This document shows, piece by piece, positions 13,273 to 14,659 of a DNA stretch of 14,659 nucleotides. The DNA is taken from assembly GCA_964522305.1 (NCBI GenBank), contig CAZFVM010000023.1, forward strand, positions 1 to 14,659, given 5' to 3'. A program made the position numbers and the translations under genes. The DNA is from UBA1049 sp964522305. GTDB lineage: Bacteria > Bacillota > Clostridia > Oscillospirales > CAG-382. The number at the start of each line of letters is the position of its first letter. Positions within the stretch are counted from its first letter, which is position 1. The notes beneath the pieces were generated by a model. The model was not told where the DNA came from, did not search any database, and saw only the letters and a program-made list of their open reading frames with translations.

Positions 13273-14643
13273 ATGAAAACAAAACTCAAAAACACAACCA
13301 TACAACTCAAGATTACCGACATACAACCGGATGGTAACGGGGTGGGACGGACTCCGGAAGGGATAGTAGTCTTTGTCCCTCTGACCGCGCCGGGGGATGT
13401 ATGTGAAGTGCTGATAATAAAAGAGACTCGGGGTTATCTGATTGGCAAACTACTGAGAATCATAACCCCTTCACCGGACAGGGTAACACCGGACTGCGAG
13501 GTCTTTAACACTTGCGGCGGATGCACCTTTAGACATATGAGTTATGACAGCGAAAAGAGGATTAAACACTCGATTGTAGACAATGCCTTTAGTCGTATCG
13601 CAGGCATGCAAGTGCCTGTAATGCAACTACTAAGTGTAAACCAAGACAAATATCGCAACAAGGTAATCTACCCTATCGGTCAGGATATGGCGGGGGGCTT
13701 GGAGTTTGGGTTTTATGCCCGAAGAAGTCATAGGATTGTCCCCCATGACATATGCTTGTTGCAAGAGGATATCTTTGCCGGCATAGCAAAAGACTTTGTA
13801 AAACTATGTCAAGACAACAAGATACCCGGATATGACGAGGCTAAGGGAACCGGTGTGTTAAGACACCTGCAACTACGAAAGACATCAACCGATGAAGTGT
13901 CTGTATGTGTGGTGATAAATGCACAAGAGTTGCCAAAGGCGGATATAATCGTCAAAGCCTTGACCGAAAAATACCCCGAGATAAAAAGCTTTGTCATAAA
14001 TATAAACATCAAGCGCGGGAATACCGTGCTGGGAGACAAGACTAACGTAATATGGGGAGACCCATTTATCACAGAAGAGTTGATGGGAAAGCGTTTTCGG
14101 TTGTCTGCCACATCCTTCTTCCAAGTTAACACCAAAGGGGCTGAAATCCTATACAAAAAAGCATCGGAATATGCACAACTGTCACCGGGAGAGATCTTGT
14201 TGGACCTGTACTGCGGCACCGGTGCAATAGGGATATGTATTGCCGGGGAAGATAACCCTTTGTGCGGTGTGGAAATAGTAAAAGATGCGGTGATAAACGC
14301 AAAAGAAAACGCCCTGCTAAACGGCAGAAGCGAAGAGAATACGCTGTTCTTACAGGGGGATGCAAAAGACGGGATAAAGGAATGTAAAAAGCACTTTGGG
14401 TCCCCGGATGTTGTAGTAGTCGACCCGCCAAGGAAGGGGCTAAATAACGAACTGATTGGCAATATAGTAGAAGCAGAGCCAAAAAGAGTGGTGTACATAT
14501 CCTGCAACCCTGCTACCCTTGCCCGGGATGTAGCTGTCTTTGTTCAATCCGGGTTTGAGGTACGGGAGGTCACCCCTGTGGACTTGTTCCCGAGGACGGG
14601 GCATGTTGAGTGCGTAGCATTGATGTCTAGGATAGAAAATTAA
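13273..14643 (+). CDS. rlmD: 23S rRNA (uracil-C5)-methyltransferase, RlmD/RumA family
   Basis: A 456-residue SAM-dependent enzyme that makes 5-methyluridine in rRNA. The N-terminal TRAM RNA-binding domain covers about 8-63. Cys75, Cys81, Cys84 (CEVFNTCGGC) and Cys161 form the 4Fe-4S site of the RumA type. The Rossmann methyltransferase domain has LDLYCGTGAIG (310-320) for SAM, VVDPPRKG (382-389), the catalytic Cys411 in SCNPATLARD, and the base Glu446 in GHVECVAL. Length and motifs are complete. In Firmicutes one such enzyme may modify both U747 and U1939 (RlmCD), and paralogues are common, so the exact target is uncertain. The ribosome site before ATG 13273 is weak (GGGAAC). It probably has its own promoter after the upstream terminator, since 13226-13272 is A/T-rich, but no clear pair of hexamers was found. 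Confidence 0.93.
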   Translation: MKTKLKNTTIQLKITDIQPDGNGVGRTPEGIVVFVPLTAPGDVCEVLIIKETRGYLIGKLLRIITPSPDRVTPDCEVFNTCGGCTFRHMSYDSEKRIKHSIVDNAFSRIAGMQVPVMQLLSVNQDKYRNKVIYPIGQDMAGGLEFGFYARRSHRIVPHDICLLQEDIFAGIAKDFVKLCQDNKIPGYDEAKGTGVLRHLQLRKTSTDEVSVCVVINAQELPKADIIVKALTEKYPEIKSFVININIKRGNTVLGDKTNVIWGDPFITEELMGKRFRLSATSFFQVNTKGAEILYKKASEYAQLSPGEILLDLYCGTGAIGICIAGEDNPLCGVEIVKDAVINAKENALLNGRSEENTLFLQGDAKDGIKECKKHFGSPDVVVVDPPRKGLNNELIGNIVEAEPKRVVYISCNPATLARDVAVFVQSGFEVREVTPVDLFPRTGHVECVALMSRIEN

Positions 14644-14659
14644 AATAGGGTTGAAGGCT

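Noticed and set aside
13809..14507. 232-codon minus-strand reading frame inside rlmD
   Set aside because: It is a shadow of the methyltransferase, whose motifs cover the whole region in frame. There is no ribosome site or family signature.

Overview
The window looks like a piece of a low- to mid-GC Clostridia chromosome, probably an uncultured gut-type member of the Oscillospirales or a relative. The main reason is a SCIFF ranthipeptide gene with its radical SAM maturase, a pair that is close to a lineage marker of Clostridia. Strong GGAGG-type ribosome binding sites, TTGACA/TATAAT-type promoters, several apparent TTG starts and two Gram-positive-style lipoproteins agree with this. No mobile element, CRISPR array, rRNA or tRNA was seen. 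Every complete gene is intact.

Layout. Bases 1-262 have no protein gene but carry a minus-strand transcription unit for a probable structured small RNA (promoter 157-185, terminator 16-55). 263-2848 (minus) is a YfhO-type polytopic membrane glycosyltransferase. It diverges from a lipoprotein alkaline phosphatase (3014-4774) that has a duplicated N-terminal domain. An orphan lipoprotein solute-binding protein (4994-6538) follows, with its own promoter and terminator, and then a small four-helix membrane protein of unknown function (6654-7124). 7244-8659 is a PLP-dependent Orn/Lys/Arg decarboxylase. The SCIFF promoter overlaps its stop codon. The SCIFF precursor (8706-8852) and maturase (9010-10383) are separated by four 19-bp repeats and a perfect 10-bp hairpin. 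After a terminator and a short foldable stretch comes a two-gene unit of diverged RnfC and RnfD (10609-13188), closed by a strong terminator. The last gene is an RlmD-type 23S rRNA uracil methyltransferase (13273-14643).

How the parts work together. Most genes are separate transcription units, and only SCIFF/maturase and RnfC/RnfD are clear functional pairs. The two most unusual points are in those pairs. The SCIFF precursor has five cysteines instead of six, and both residues of the thioether known from the model system (Cys32 and Thr37) are serine here. The RnfC/RnfD pair stands alone without G, E, A or B, and appears to have lost the NADH/FMN-binding motifs of RnfC and the flavinylated threonine of RnfD while keeping both 4Fe-4S motifs and the membrane fold. 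Comparisons with families are from memory of consensus motifs; no search was run.
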